Assembly (NCBI RefSeq): GCF_002933465.1
Contig: NZ_PSZE01000033.1
Location: 1-64,000 of the forward strand
Length of the DNA stretch: 64,000 bases
Direction of reading: 5' to 3'
From: Nocardia nova
GTDB taxonomy: Bacteria; Actinomycetota; Actinomycetes; Mycobacteriales; Mycobacteriaceae
Positions within the stretch are counted from its first letter, which is position 1, and every line of letters starts with the position of its first letter. Under the pieces are notes generated by a model. The model ran no database searches. It was given only the letters and a program-made list of their open reading frames with translations, and was not told the origin of the DNA. Positions 8,259 to 15,437 of the stretch are shown here, piece after piece. The translations under genes were made by a program, and so were the position numbers.

Positions 8259-9068
8259 TCAGGCCGGAGTCCGAGCGGCCTCGGCCGACTCGGCCGGCAC
8301 GCCGGACGTCGCCGCCGACTCCGGTACCGCCAGGTCGTAGACCGTGTACGCCGCGCGGATCACCGGCTGGGCGACATTGCGCACCCGGACCCCGCCCGGT
8401 GTGGTGCCGCGCTCGTATCCGGCGTGCGCGTGCCCGTGGATCGCAAGATCGGCGCCGCCGCAGGTGTCGATCGCCTCACCGAGCAGGTACGAGCCCAGGA
8501 ACGGATAGATTTCGGGCGGCTCGCCGTGCAGGGTGTCCCCGCAGGGCGAATAGTGGGTGAGCGCGACCTTCACATCGGTGTCCAGCCGGCACAGTGCGAC
8601 GTGCAGCGCGTCGGCGAGATCGACGGTATAGGAGGCGAATTCGCGCATGATCCGCTCACCGAAAACGCTCGCGCACTTTCCGGCGAAGCCGCCACCGAAC
8701 CCCTTCGTGCCCGCCACGCCCAGCGAGTGCGGCCCCACGGTCACCGTGGTGGAGGTCCCTTCCAGGACCCGGATCCCGTGATCGCACAGCAGGGCCGTGA
8801 TGTCGTTCTGCCGATCGGAATGGTGATCGTGATTGCCGAGCACCGCGATCACGGGCACACCGGGGTCCTCCAGTTCGCTCGCGACCACCCGCGCCTCGTC
8901 GAGAGTGCCGTGCCGGGTGAGGTCGCCGCCGACCAGCAGGACGTCGGCCTCCTCGGGCAGTCGTTCCAATGCCGGGCGCAGGGTCCCCTGCGATTCCGCG
9001 CCGAGGTGGATATCGGCCACCGCCGCGATGCGCACCACCCCGTCCGTCGTCCGTTCGGCGCCCGTCAT
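8259..9068 (-). CDS. Metallophosphoesterase
   Basis: 269 aa calcineurin-like phosphoesterase. The metal ligands appear in the standard order: DIH (near residue 20), GGDLTRHG, GNHDHH, a His in ALTHYSP, and HGHAH near 215. These bind two metals and hydrolyse phosphomono- or diesters in the cytoplasm; no signal peptide is present. The ATG at 9068 shares its A with the stop of the upstream nucleotidyltransferase-BON gene (TGATG), so the two are coupled and form the end of a four-gene operon. The substrate is unknown; the neighbouring nucleotidyltransferase suggests paired addition and removal of a nucleotide, which is inference. Confidence 0.8.
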   Translation of the reverse strand: MTGAERTTDGVVRIAAVADIHLGAESQGTLRPALERLPEEADVLLVGGDLTRHGTLDEARVVASELEDPGVPVIAVLGNHDHHSDRQNDITALLCDHGIRVLEGTSTTVTVGPHSLGVAGTKGFGGGFAGKCASVFGERIMREFASYTVDLADALHVALCRLDTDVKVALTHYSPCGDTLHGEPPEIYPFLGSYLLGEAIDTCGGADLAIHGHAHAGYERGTTPGGVRVRNVAQPVIRAAYTVYDLAVPESAATSGVPAESAEAARTPA

Positions 9069-9928
9069 CAGCTCAGCCGTTCGTGATCGACGGTGGGCGC
9101 GTGCGTGGGGGTAACCCGAATATCGTTGTGAATGCGCAGTTTCGGCGCGTGCTCGCGCACGATGTCCTCCAGATCGCTGCGCTGCTGTTCGCTGCCGACC
9201 TCCCCGCACAGCACCACCACGGCGCCGCGGATGGTCACCTGCACGCCGAGTTCGGCGGTGCGCGGATCCTCCGCGAAAGCCCGCCGCAGATTCGCGACCA
9301 GATATTGCGGCAACACCTCGTCGCCCGAGTCCTGAGCCATGACCTCACCTCCGATTCCGAGATCCTCGATCAGCGCCAGAAACGCCCGCGCGTACGGCGA
9401 CACCGCGGTTTCTTCCCGCGCGCGCCGCCAGTCGACCTGTTCCCGCAGATCCCGGGCGATCGCCAGCAACCGCGTGAAGTCGAGCCGGTGCGGGTCGAGG
9501 ACCATCAATTTGTCCACCATCAGATCGGTGCCACTGAGCACCGGAGCCGCCGCCGGACCGATCCGCATCCAGGTCGCCCGGCCCAGCAGATCGTCGTCGA
9601 CGTTGCGGTAGTTGGGCCGGAAGATCAAGTCCACCAGCGTATTTCCGTCGTACACCTTGGTCAGCCAGTCTTCGGGCGGGTCGACGGCGTGCAGCCCGGA
9701 TGCGGTCAGGATGTCGCGGGCGCGGGCCGCGTCGACGGGTTTGACGTAGATGTCGACATCGTGGTCGCTCGCGGGGCCACCGCGCGCGTACACCGCACAG
9801 CCGCCGCCAACCGCGAAGTCGATCTCGTGGGCCAGCAGCGCGTTCACCACCTTGGTGAGCGTGTGGAGCAACTGCTCTGTCGAGGCGGTCATAGCGGGCG
9901 CATACCCGCCGTGGGCAGCGGTATTCAC
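9068..9928 (-). CDS. Nucleotidyltransferase fused to a C-terminal BON domain
   Basis: 286 aa. The N-terminal part (about 20-190) is a DNA polymerase beta-like nucleotidyltransferase: FAVGGGCAVYARGGPASDHD then VDIYV gives the GG-x-DxDxD metal site, followed by helices with LSGTDLMVDKLMVLDPHRLDF. The C-terminal part (about 210-280) is a BON domain, with VQVTIRGAVVVLCGEVGS, a fold usually found in membrane-adherent or periplasmic proteins. The fusion is unusual. The GTG at 9928 overlaps the previous stop as GTGA, which favours it over the ATG at 9892 that lacks a ribosome site. The gene sits between a helical protein gene and a metallophosphoesterase in the molybdoenzyme operon. Substrate and target are unknown. 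Confidence 0.7.
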   Translation of the reverse strand: MNTAAHGGYAPAMTASTEQLLHTLTKVVNALLAHEIDFAVGGGCAVYARGGPASDHDVDIYVKPVDAARARDILTASGLHAVDPPEDWLTKVYDGNTLVDLIFRPNYRNVDDDLLGRATWMRIGPAAAPVLSGTDLMVDKLMVLDPHRLDFTRLLAIARDLREQVDWRRAREETAVSPYARAFLALIEDLGIGGEVMAQDSGDEVLPQYLVANLRRAFAEDPRTAELGVQVTIRGAVVVLCGEVGSEQQRSDLEDIVREHAPKLRIHNDIRVTPTHAPTVDHERLS

Positions 9929-10413
9929 GGCGTCGCGACGGCCTGCGGCGCGGTCTCCTTGATCTTCGCATTGGCCCAGCGCATCTGGCGCAAGGTCTCC
10001 GGATGGCAGTCGGAGGCCAGATCCAGCAGTTCGCCGTCTCGCGCCGCCTGCGCCGCTCGAGCCAGGATTTCCCAGTTCACCGACACCACCGCGGCGTGGC
10101 TGTGAATCTCGCGCAGATCGTGCAGCAACAGCAGGGCGGGCGCATGGCGTCGCCCCACCAGGGTGCCGAGAGCCCGCCGGACCGATTCCACCGATCCGGA
10201 AGCCGTCACCGGCGAAGGGTCCAGATGCAGACCGCGGTCTTCCCCGACGGCGGCCAGTTTGCGGCGATGGTCGTCGGTCCAGACCAGCAGGTCCCGGCAC
10301 ACGTGATGAACCTCGTGATCAGTGCGGTGCCGGTCGGCGGTGCGGATCAGCAGCTTTCCCAGATGGGTCTCGCTGCGGTGTATCTCGGCGAGCATGGCGT
10401 CCAGGTCGTTCAT
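9925..10413 (-). CDS. Helical His-rich protein of unknown function
   Basis: 162 aa starting MNDLDAMLAEIHRSETH. It is predicted almost entirely helical with many His and Asp/Glu residues (HRSETHLGKLL, DRHRTDHEVHHVCRDLLVW, HDLREIHSHAAV). This resembles ferritin-like or hemerythrin-like bundles in character, but no exact motif spacing can be claimed. The start overlaps the molybdoenzyme stop in an ATGA arrangement, and its own stop overlaps the following GTG, so it is firmly inside the operon. A metal-binding or assembly role for the Mo enzyme is possible, but this is inference. Confidence 0.6.
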   Translation of the reverse strand: MNDLDAMLAEIHRSETHLGKLLIRTADRHRTDHEVHHVCRDLLVWTDDHRRKLAAVGEDRGLHLDPSPVTASGSVESVRRALGTLVGRRHAPALLLLHDLREIHSHAAVVSVNWEILARAAQAARDGELLDLASDCHPETLRQMRWANAKIKETAPQAVATP

Positions 10414-12836
10414 CGCGCACTCCGCTCCAGTTCGACCGCCGGTGTGGTGACGCGTTCGGATCGCCGGGCGGGCCGGACGAGTTCCACTGCGGCGGCGCCG
10501 GATTTGAACAGCGGTTGTTTCGAGACCGGATCCCATTCGGTGGGGGTGAGTTCGTTGGCGGCGGTGCCGTCCTTACCGGCGGGGCGATCCCCGGCCGCGG
10601 TATCCCAATAGCCGTAGTGGAACGGGAGGAAGACCACGCCGGAGCGGATGGCGCCGGTGCGCAGCCGGGCCGTCACCTGCCCGCGCGCGGTGCGGACGCG
10701 CAGCAGGTCGCCGTCGTCCCACCCCTCCCGCCGGGCGTCCTCGGCCGCCATCTCCACCCACACCTGCGGCGCGGCGGCCTGCAGCTGCGGTACGCGGCCG
10801 GTTTTGGTGCGGGTGTGGAAGTGGTAGAGCGTGCGTCCGGTGATCAGCGCGTACGGATAGTCCTCGCTCGGCGTCTCGTGCCGCGGCAGGTACTGCGCCG
10901 CCTTGATCACGGCGCGGCCCTCCGGGTTCAGCGCGCGATACTCCGTCGGTTCCAGCGGAGCACCGGTGATCAGGTCGCGACCGTAGGTCTCGCAATCCTG
11001 CGGCGCCGCACGGAATTTCGCGTCGGCGTACAGCCGCTCGGTGCCCTCCGGATGCTCCTCGGTGCACGGCCACTGAATGCCACCCCGCGCGCGAAGTTTC
11101 GCGTAGGTCATGGCCGAGTAGTCGCACAGGCGCCCCGCGCTGCACCGCTTCCACTGCTCGAACACCTCCTCCGGGGTCCGCCACGGCAGCAGCGGTGCGC
11201 CGTCGGCGTCGCGCAGATCCAGGCGGCGGGCGTAATCGAGGAAGATGTCCAGATCGGGCCGGGCGCCCCCGGGCGGCTCGACCGCCTTCTCCGACAGGTG
11301 CACGGTGCGGTCGGCATTGGTGAAGGTTCCGGTCTTCTCACCCCAGGTCGCCGCGGGCAGCACCACGTCCGCCAAGTGCGCTGTCTCGGAAAGGAAGATG
11401 TCCTGCACGACGAGAAACAGCCGCCGCTGCGACAGCAGGGCGCGAACGCGCGCGAGTTCGGGCAGCGACACCGCAGGATTGGTGCCGTTGACGTAGAGGA
11501 AGCGGATCGACCCGTCCTCGACGAAGCGCAGGATCTGCATGAGATGCGTCGGCGCGCTGAAGTGCGGTATGCGTTGCGGGTCGACATTCCACAGCCGGGC
11601 CAGTTCTTCGACGTGAGAATCGTTGGCCCAGTTGCGAAAACCCGGCAGATCGCCGTCGGCCCCGCATTCCCGGGTGTTCTGCGCGGTGGGCTGGCCGTTC
11701 ATTTGCAGGACGCCGCAGCCGGGCCGGCCGAGCATGCCGCGAATCAGGTGAATGTTGTTGACCTGCACCGCGGCCGCGGTGGCCTGATGGGATTGGTAGA
11801 AGCCCTGCAACACGGTCGACAGCACCCGCTCGCCCGTGCCGATGATCCGCGCCGCGGCCCGCAGATCGGCCTCCGGCACATCGCAGACCTGTGCCGCGCG
11901 TTCGGGCGTACAGTCGGCGACCTGTTTGCGCAGTTCGTCGAATCCGACCGTATGCGCGTCGATGTAGTCGCGGTCGATCCAGTCGTTGCGGATCAGCTCG
12001 TGCAACAGCGCGTTCATCACCATCACATTGGTGCCCGGGCGCGGCGCCAGATGGACGGTGGCCGCGCGCGCCACCTGCGTGGTGCGCGGATCGACGCAGA
12101 CGAGGGCGGGCGGATTCGGGCCGCGCAGGCGATCGAGCATGCGCGCCCACAGCACGGTCTGGGTTTCGGCGACGTTGTGGCCGTAGAGCGCGATCACGTC
12201 GGCGTGGTCGACGTCGGCGTAACTGCCGGGCTGCCCGTCGGATCCGAAGGATTCCTTCAACGCCTCACCGGCGGTGGCGGTGCACAGCCGGGTGTTGCCG
12301 TCGAGATGATTGGTGCCGATGCCGCCCCGGGCGAGGACGGTCAGCGCGTAGTACTCCTCCAGGAACAATTGCCCGGTGGTGTAGAAGCCGATCGAACCCG
12401 GCCCGCGCTCGCCCAGCAGTTCGCGGGTCCGCTCGGCCACCATCGACATGGCTGTGTCCCAATCGGTTTCGACCAGTTTGCCGCGCCGGCGCACCAGCGG
12501 GGCCGTCAGCCGGTCGGGTGAATTGTTGGCCTGCCAGCCGAAGAGGTCCTTCGGTCCCAGCCGACCGCGGTTGACCCGATCCCCGGCGCGGCCGCGCACT
12601 CCCACGATGCGTCCCTCGTGCACGGCGATATCCATGGCGTCGCCGTTGGAGTGCAGCACCGAGGCGGTCGGCACCCAGCGTTCCACCATGTCCTCGCGCA
12701 CACCTTCGGCCAGGAACATATCCACGCGCTCCGGCCACGCTTGGCCGGGGCCGTACGGAGTTCGCGTTCCCCACGGGTGTGCGATGCGGTCGTGTTCACT
12801 CGTCCCGGCCGTGTCTGTGCCGGATCGGATATGCAT
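10410..12836 (-). CDS. Molybdopterin (bis-MGD) oxidoreductase lacking the Fe-S cysteines
   Basis: 808 aa, DMSO reductase superfamily, closest in layout to assimilatory nitrate reductase and formate dehydrogenase alpha chains. The Mo-ligand region reads NTRLCTATAG (Cys near 185). MGD-binding segments (GHNVAETQTVLWARML, CVDPRTTQVA, LFLSETAHLADVVLPAATWGEKTGTFTN in part) and a C-terminal molydopterin dinucleotide domain (ALITGRTLYHFHTRTKTGR) are present. Where the family has C-x2-C-x3-C for a 4Fe-4S cluster, this protein has S59-x2-H62-x3-D66 (TASVLHSNGDAMD), and the fourth Cys is also missing (VNRGRLGPKD). Cytoplasmic, with no Tat signal. The ATG at 12836 has GAGG 5 nt upstream. It heads a four-gene minus-strand operon with no Fe-S or cytochrome partner nearby. 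Substrate unknown. Confidence 0.85.
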   Translation of the reverse strand: MHIRSGTDTAGTSEHDRIAHPWGTRTPYGPGQAWPERVDMFLAEGVREDMVERWVPTASVLHSNGDAMDIAVHEGRIVGVRGRAGDRVNRGRLGPKDLFGWQANNSPDRLTAPLVRRRGKLVETDWDTAMSMVAERTRELLGERGPGSIGFYTTGQLFLEEYYALTVLARGGIGTNHLDGNTRLCTATAGEALKESFGSDGQPGSYADVDHADVIALYGHNVAETQTVLWARMLDRLRGPNPPALVCVDPRTTQVARAATVHLAPRPGTNVMVMNALLHELIRNDWIDRDYIDAHTVGFDELRKQVADCTPERAAQVCDVPEADLRAAARIIGTGERVLSTVLQGFYQSHQATAAAVQVNNIHLIRGMLGRPGCGVLQMNGQPTAQNTRECGADGDLPGFRNWANDSHVEELARLWNVDPQRIPHFSAPTHLMQILRFVEDGSIRFLYVNGTNPAVSLPELARVRALLSQRRLFLVVQDIFLSETAHLADVVLPAATWGEKTGTFTNADRTVHLSEKAVEPPGGARPDLDIFLDYARRLDLRDADGAPLLPWRTPEEVFEQWKRCSAGRLCDYSAMTYAKLRARGGIQWPCTEEHPEGTERLYADAKFRAAPQDCETYGRDLITGAPLEPTEYRALNPEGRAVIKAAQYLPRHETPSEDYPYALITGRTLYHFHTRTKTGRVPQLQAAAPQVWVEMAAEDARREGWDDGDLLRVRTARGQVTARLRTGAIRSGVVFLPFHYGYWDTAAGDRPAGKDGTAANELTPTEWDPVSKQPLFKSGAAAVELVRPARRSERVTTPAVELERSAR

Positions 12837-13012
12837 GGTCACCTCGGAGACGAAGAGTGGCGGACGAAGCGGACCGGTCCTGGCGGTAGCTCAGGTTTGT
12901 GTGCGCCATACCCGCGCTCACCGGGTTGTAACTGCTTCGCGCTGTTTGTGGCGGTCCGGTGCGGTTACCTTCGGAGATACGGGCGAATCGTCGGCACTCG
13001 AAGGGAGCAGCA

Positions 13013-13537
13013 ATGGCCACCGCATCTGTACCTCGGCATCGGGCGCGGGTTTCCCCGGTGCAGGCCGCGGCCTATCTGGTCGGGGCGGCGTTCCTGGTGG
13101 TCGGGGTGCTCGGATTCATTCCGGGCGTGACCACGAACTACGACATGCTCACCTGGAGCGGGCACCATTCCGGCGCCGAACTGTTCGGGGTGTTCCAGGT
13201 CTCGGGCCTGCACAACACCGTGCACCTGGTGTTCGGCGTCGCGGGTCTGGCGATGGGCCGCACGACGATGACCGCGCGGACCTACCTCATCGCCGGCGGT
13301 GTCGTCTATCTCGCGCTCTGGGTGTACGGACTGGTCGTGGACAAGGAGTCGACCGCGAACGTCATTCCGGTCAACACCGCGGACAACTGGCTGCATCTGG
13401 GCCTCGGCGCGGCGATGCTGCTGTTCGGCCTGTTCCTGGGCCCGGCCGACCGTCCCATCCTGTTCGAGGGCTCTCCGCAGCCGGGACGGCCGGAGTCCGC
13501 TCCGCCGCCCGGGACCGGCCACGGCCGGACCGATTGA
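13013..13537 (+). CDS. DUF4383 membrane protein
   Basis: 174 aa with four membrane segments: AAAYLVGAAFLVVGVLGFIP, the LFGVFQVSGLHNTVHLVFGVA segment region, TYLIAGGVVYLALWVYGLV and LHLGLGAAMLLFGLFL. The pattern of conserved motifs (GLHNTVHLVFGVAGL, ADNWLHLGLGAAM) is that of DUF4383, an actinobacterial membrane family of unknown role. ATG 13013 follows a GAAGGGAG ribosome site; an upstream ATG at 12959 is less likely. The C-terminus is a Pro/Gly-rich cytoplasmic tail. It is divergent from the molybdoenzyme operon across a 176-bp gap that should hold both promoters. Confidence 0.8.
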   Translation: MATASVPRHRARVSPVQAAAYLVGAAFLVVGVLGFIPGVTTNYDMLTWSGHHSGAELFGVFQVSGLHNTVHLVFGVAGLAMGRTTMTARTYLIAGGVVYLALWVYGLVVDKESTANVIPVNTADNWLHLGLGAAMLLFGLFLGPADRPILFEGSPQPGRPESAPPPGTGHGRTD

Positions 13538-13539
13538 CG

Positions 13540-13559
13540 GGCCGATCAGAGGATCGGCC
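13540..13559. terminator. Bidirectional hairpin between convergent genes
   Basis: GGCCGATC-AGAG-GATCGGCC forms a perfect 8-bp stem with a 4-nt loop. It starts 2 nt after the DUF4383 stop and covers the stop codon of the minus-strand SDR gene, so it could terminate transcripts from both sides. Confidence 0.55.
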
Positions 13560-14385
13560 GGCCGCCGGTGACGGCGAGCCGCGCGCCGGAGATGTAGCTG
13601 CCGTCGTCGGAGGCCAGCAGCACATAGGAGGCGGCGAGCTCGGCGGGCTGCCCCGCCCGCCCGAGCGGGACGTCGTCGCCGAAGTTGCGCACCTTCTCCA
13701 CCGGCATGGTGGACGGGATCAGCGGCGTCCAGATGGGGCCGGGCGCCACGCTGTTGACGCGAATCCCCTTCTCCCCCAACATCTGCGCGAGGCTGGCGCA
13801 GAAGTTGGCGATCGCCGCCTTGGTGGCGGCGTAGGGCGCCAGCGTCGGCGAGGGCATATCGGAGTTCACCGAGGAGCTGCCGATGATCGAGCCGCCCGCC
13901 GGCATATGCGGGACGGCCGCCTTCACCAGATGGAACAGCGCGCCGACATTGAGCTTGAACGTGTAATCCCATTCCTCGCCGGAGATCTCGTCGAGGCTTT
14001 CGTGCGTCATCTGATACGCGGCATTGCTGACCAGCACGTCGATCTTGCCGAATTCGGTTGCGGCGCGGTCGATGACGGCCTTGCAGTGTTCGGGATCGGA
14101 GAGGTCGCCCGGTACCGCGACCGCCTTGCGGCCCGCCTGCTCCACCAGCGCGACGACCTGCTGCGCGTCCTCGTGCTCGTCGAGGTAGGAGATCAGCACA
14201 TCGGCGCCCTCGCGCGCGAAGGCGATGGCCACGGCCCGGCCGATTCCGCTGTCGGCGCCGGTGATCACCGCTGACTTTCCGGTGAGCTTGCCCGATCCCT
14301 GATAGCTGCCCTCCCCGCAGTCCGGTCGCGGAGACATCTGCTGCTGCACCCCGGGGACCTGTTGCTGCTGCTCCGGAAAACCCAT
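13546..14385 (-). CDS. SDR-family oxidoreductase (general stress / glucose dehydrogenase type)
   Basis: 279 aa. Classical short-chain dehydrogenase: cofactor motif TGADSGIGRA (near 43), NAA-type motif VSNAAYQ, catalytic Ser in IIGSSSVNS and Y-x3-K in PYAATKAA, and a C-terminal PGPIWTPLIPS. The Gln-rich N-terminal extension (MGFPEQQQQVPGVQQQM) followed by a Pro/Asp/Gly stretch is typical of the YghA/GsiB-linked stress SDR group, whose members act on polyols, sugars or aldehydes with NAD(P)H. ATG 14385 is preceded by AGGAG at about 7 nt. It is transcribed alone, in the same direction as the TetR gene 100 bp upstream. Confidence 0.85.
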   Translation of the reverse strand: MGFPEQQQQVPGVQQQMSPRPDCGEGSYQGSGKLTGKSAVITGADSGIGRAVAIAFAREGADVLISYLDEHEDAQQVVALVEQAGRKAVAVPGDLSDPEHCKAVIDRAATEFGKIDVLVSNAAYQMTHESLDEISGEEWDYTFKLNVGALFHLVKAAVPHMPAGGSIIGSSSVNSDMPSPTLAPYAATKAAIANFCASLAQMLGEKGIRVNSVAPGPIWTPLIPSTMPVEKVRNFGDDVPLGRAGQPAELAASYVLLASDDGSYISGARLAVTGGRPIL

Positions 14386-14486
14386 CGCGATCTCCTGTCG
14401 ACGTGGCGGCGGTGGAAGCCCCGTGCTTGCGCGGAGCCTCAGCACTCGCGCTACCCGCGACCACGGCGGGCAAACCGGCGCCACAC

Positions 14487-15035
14487 TCAGGGGGCGATCA
14501 GCCGCCGGGCCGCGAGAACGGTGGCCGCGCGCCGGTCCTCGGCATCGTCGTCGTGCAGGGCGTGGACCGCGGAGGTGCGGGCGAGATCGGTCAGCAGAGT
14601 CAGCAGCGTCAGCGGATGGAAGGTGCCGGTGATGACCCCGGCGCGCTGACCGCGGCGGATCTCGGCGATCTTGGGTGCGACCGCGCGGCGGATCGCCTCG
14701 TCGGCGCCCGGGATGTCGGTGCGTTCGATCTCCGCCCACGCCTGCAGGCGGGCATTGTCGGGGTTTCGCAGATAGTGATCGAAAAGCCTGCCGACATAGG
14801 ACGGCAGATCGCCCGCGTCCAGGGCGGTCTCGGCGGTGGTCTCGGTCGCCCACTGCTCGGTCACCGCAGCGTAGAGATCGTCCTTGCCGGCGAAATAGGC
14901 GTACAGGCGATCCTTGCTGGCATTGGCCGCCTCCGCGATCCGGTTGATCCGGGCTCCGGCCACGCCGTAGCGGGCGAACTCCGCCTTGGCCGCGGCGAGG
15001 ATTCGCTCCCTGGTGGCATGGCCTGCTGCGCGCAT
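14487..15035 (-). CDS. TetR-family transcriptional regulator
   Basis: 182 aa. The N-terminal helix-turn-helix (residues 5-50) reads TRERILAAAKAEFARYGVAG, then INRIAEAANASKDRLYAYF, a standard TetR DNA-binding unit. The C-terminal helices (60-180) form the ligand and dimer domain. Two copies of a palindromic site lie directly upstream at 15054-15094, between this gene and a divergent broken GXWXG gene and an alcohol dehydrogenase gene. It most likely represses itself and the divergent pair, responding to an alcohol, aldehyde or aromatic compound. The inducer is inference from the neighbours. Confidence 0.85.
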   Translation of the reverse strand: MRAAGHATRERILAAAKAEFARYGVAGARINRIAEAANASKDRLYAYFAGKDDLYAAVTEQWATETTAETALDAGDLPSYVGRLFDHYLRNPDNARLQAWAEIERTDIPGADEAIRRAVAPKIAEIRRGQRAGVITGTFHPLTLLTLLTDLARTSAVHALHDDDAEDRRAATVLAARRLIAP

Positions 15036-15053
15036 GCCGCGGATCCTATCTTG

Positions 15054-15094
15054 CCGAACCAGCTGGTTCGGGTGTAGGTTGCCGAACCAGCTGG
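15054..15094. promoter_or_regulatory. Duplicated TetR operator over a divergent promoter
   Basis: CCGAACCAGCTGGTTCGG (15054-15071) is a perfect 18-bp palindrome. CCGAACCAGCTGG (15082-15094) repeats its left part 28 bp further on. A plausible plus-strand promoter has TTGCCG (15051-15056) and TAGGTT (15075-15080) with 18-bp spacing, so the full palindrome occupies the spacer between the two boxes, as expected for repression. Confidence 0.75.
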
Positions 15095-15434
15095 AGGCGC
15101 GGCCTTCCGCACCGGACATCCGCTGTGCCGCGCACTCGACAAGAGCGGCTGGTACGGCAAGACCTTTCATTCGACGATGGATGCCGAACCGCTGATCTGC
15201 CGCGCCGAGGACGGCACACTGTTCTCCGATGTCGAATTGGGCGGCGGCAAGGCCACGCTGTGGAATATCGAATTCCGCGGCGAGGTCACCGCGACCATGG
15301 TCTACGACGGCCGCGCGGTGTTCGACCACTTCAAGCGCCTCGACGACAACACGCTGATGGGCATCATGAACGGACGCCCCGAATTGGTGCTCGCCGGCGG
15401 CGAATTCTTCTACTTCCTGCTCGAGCGGGTCTGA
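15078..15434 (+). pseudogene. 5'-truncated GXWXG / DUF4334 protein
   Basis: An open frame from 15078 gives a sequence typical of GXWXG-DUF4334 proteins: GGAAFRTGHPLCRALDKSGW, YGKTFHS, WNIEFRGEVTATMVYDGRA and DHFKRLDDNTLMGIMNGR. Intact relatives are about 170 aa and begin with 25-30 residues before the GxWxG motif. Here the frame is closed by TAG at 15075 in the operator region, the Trp motif reads EPAGGAAF, and there is no ATG or GTG before 15177. Starting at that ATG would give an 85-aa fragment. The simplest reading is that a deletion or operator duplication removed the 5' end. The family is linked to alcohol and aldehyde metabolism loci, consistent with the next gene. Confidence 0.6.
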
Positions 15435-15437
15435 GCC

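Noticed and set aside
10515..12521. 668-codon plus-strand frame opposite the molybdoenzyme
   Set aside because: Low-complexity Arg/Gly/Val composition and no motifs; the minus strand encodes a recognisable molybdopterin oxidoreductase over the whole stretch.
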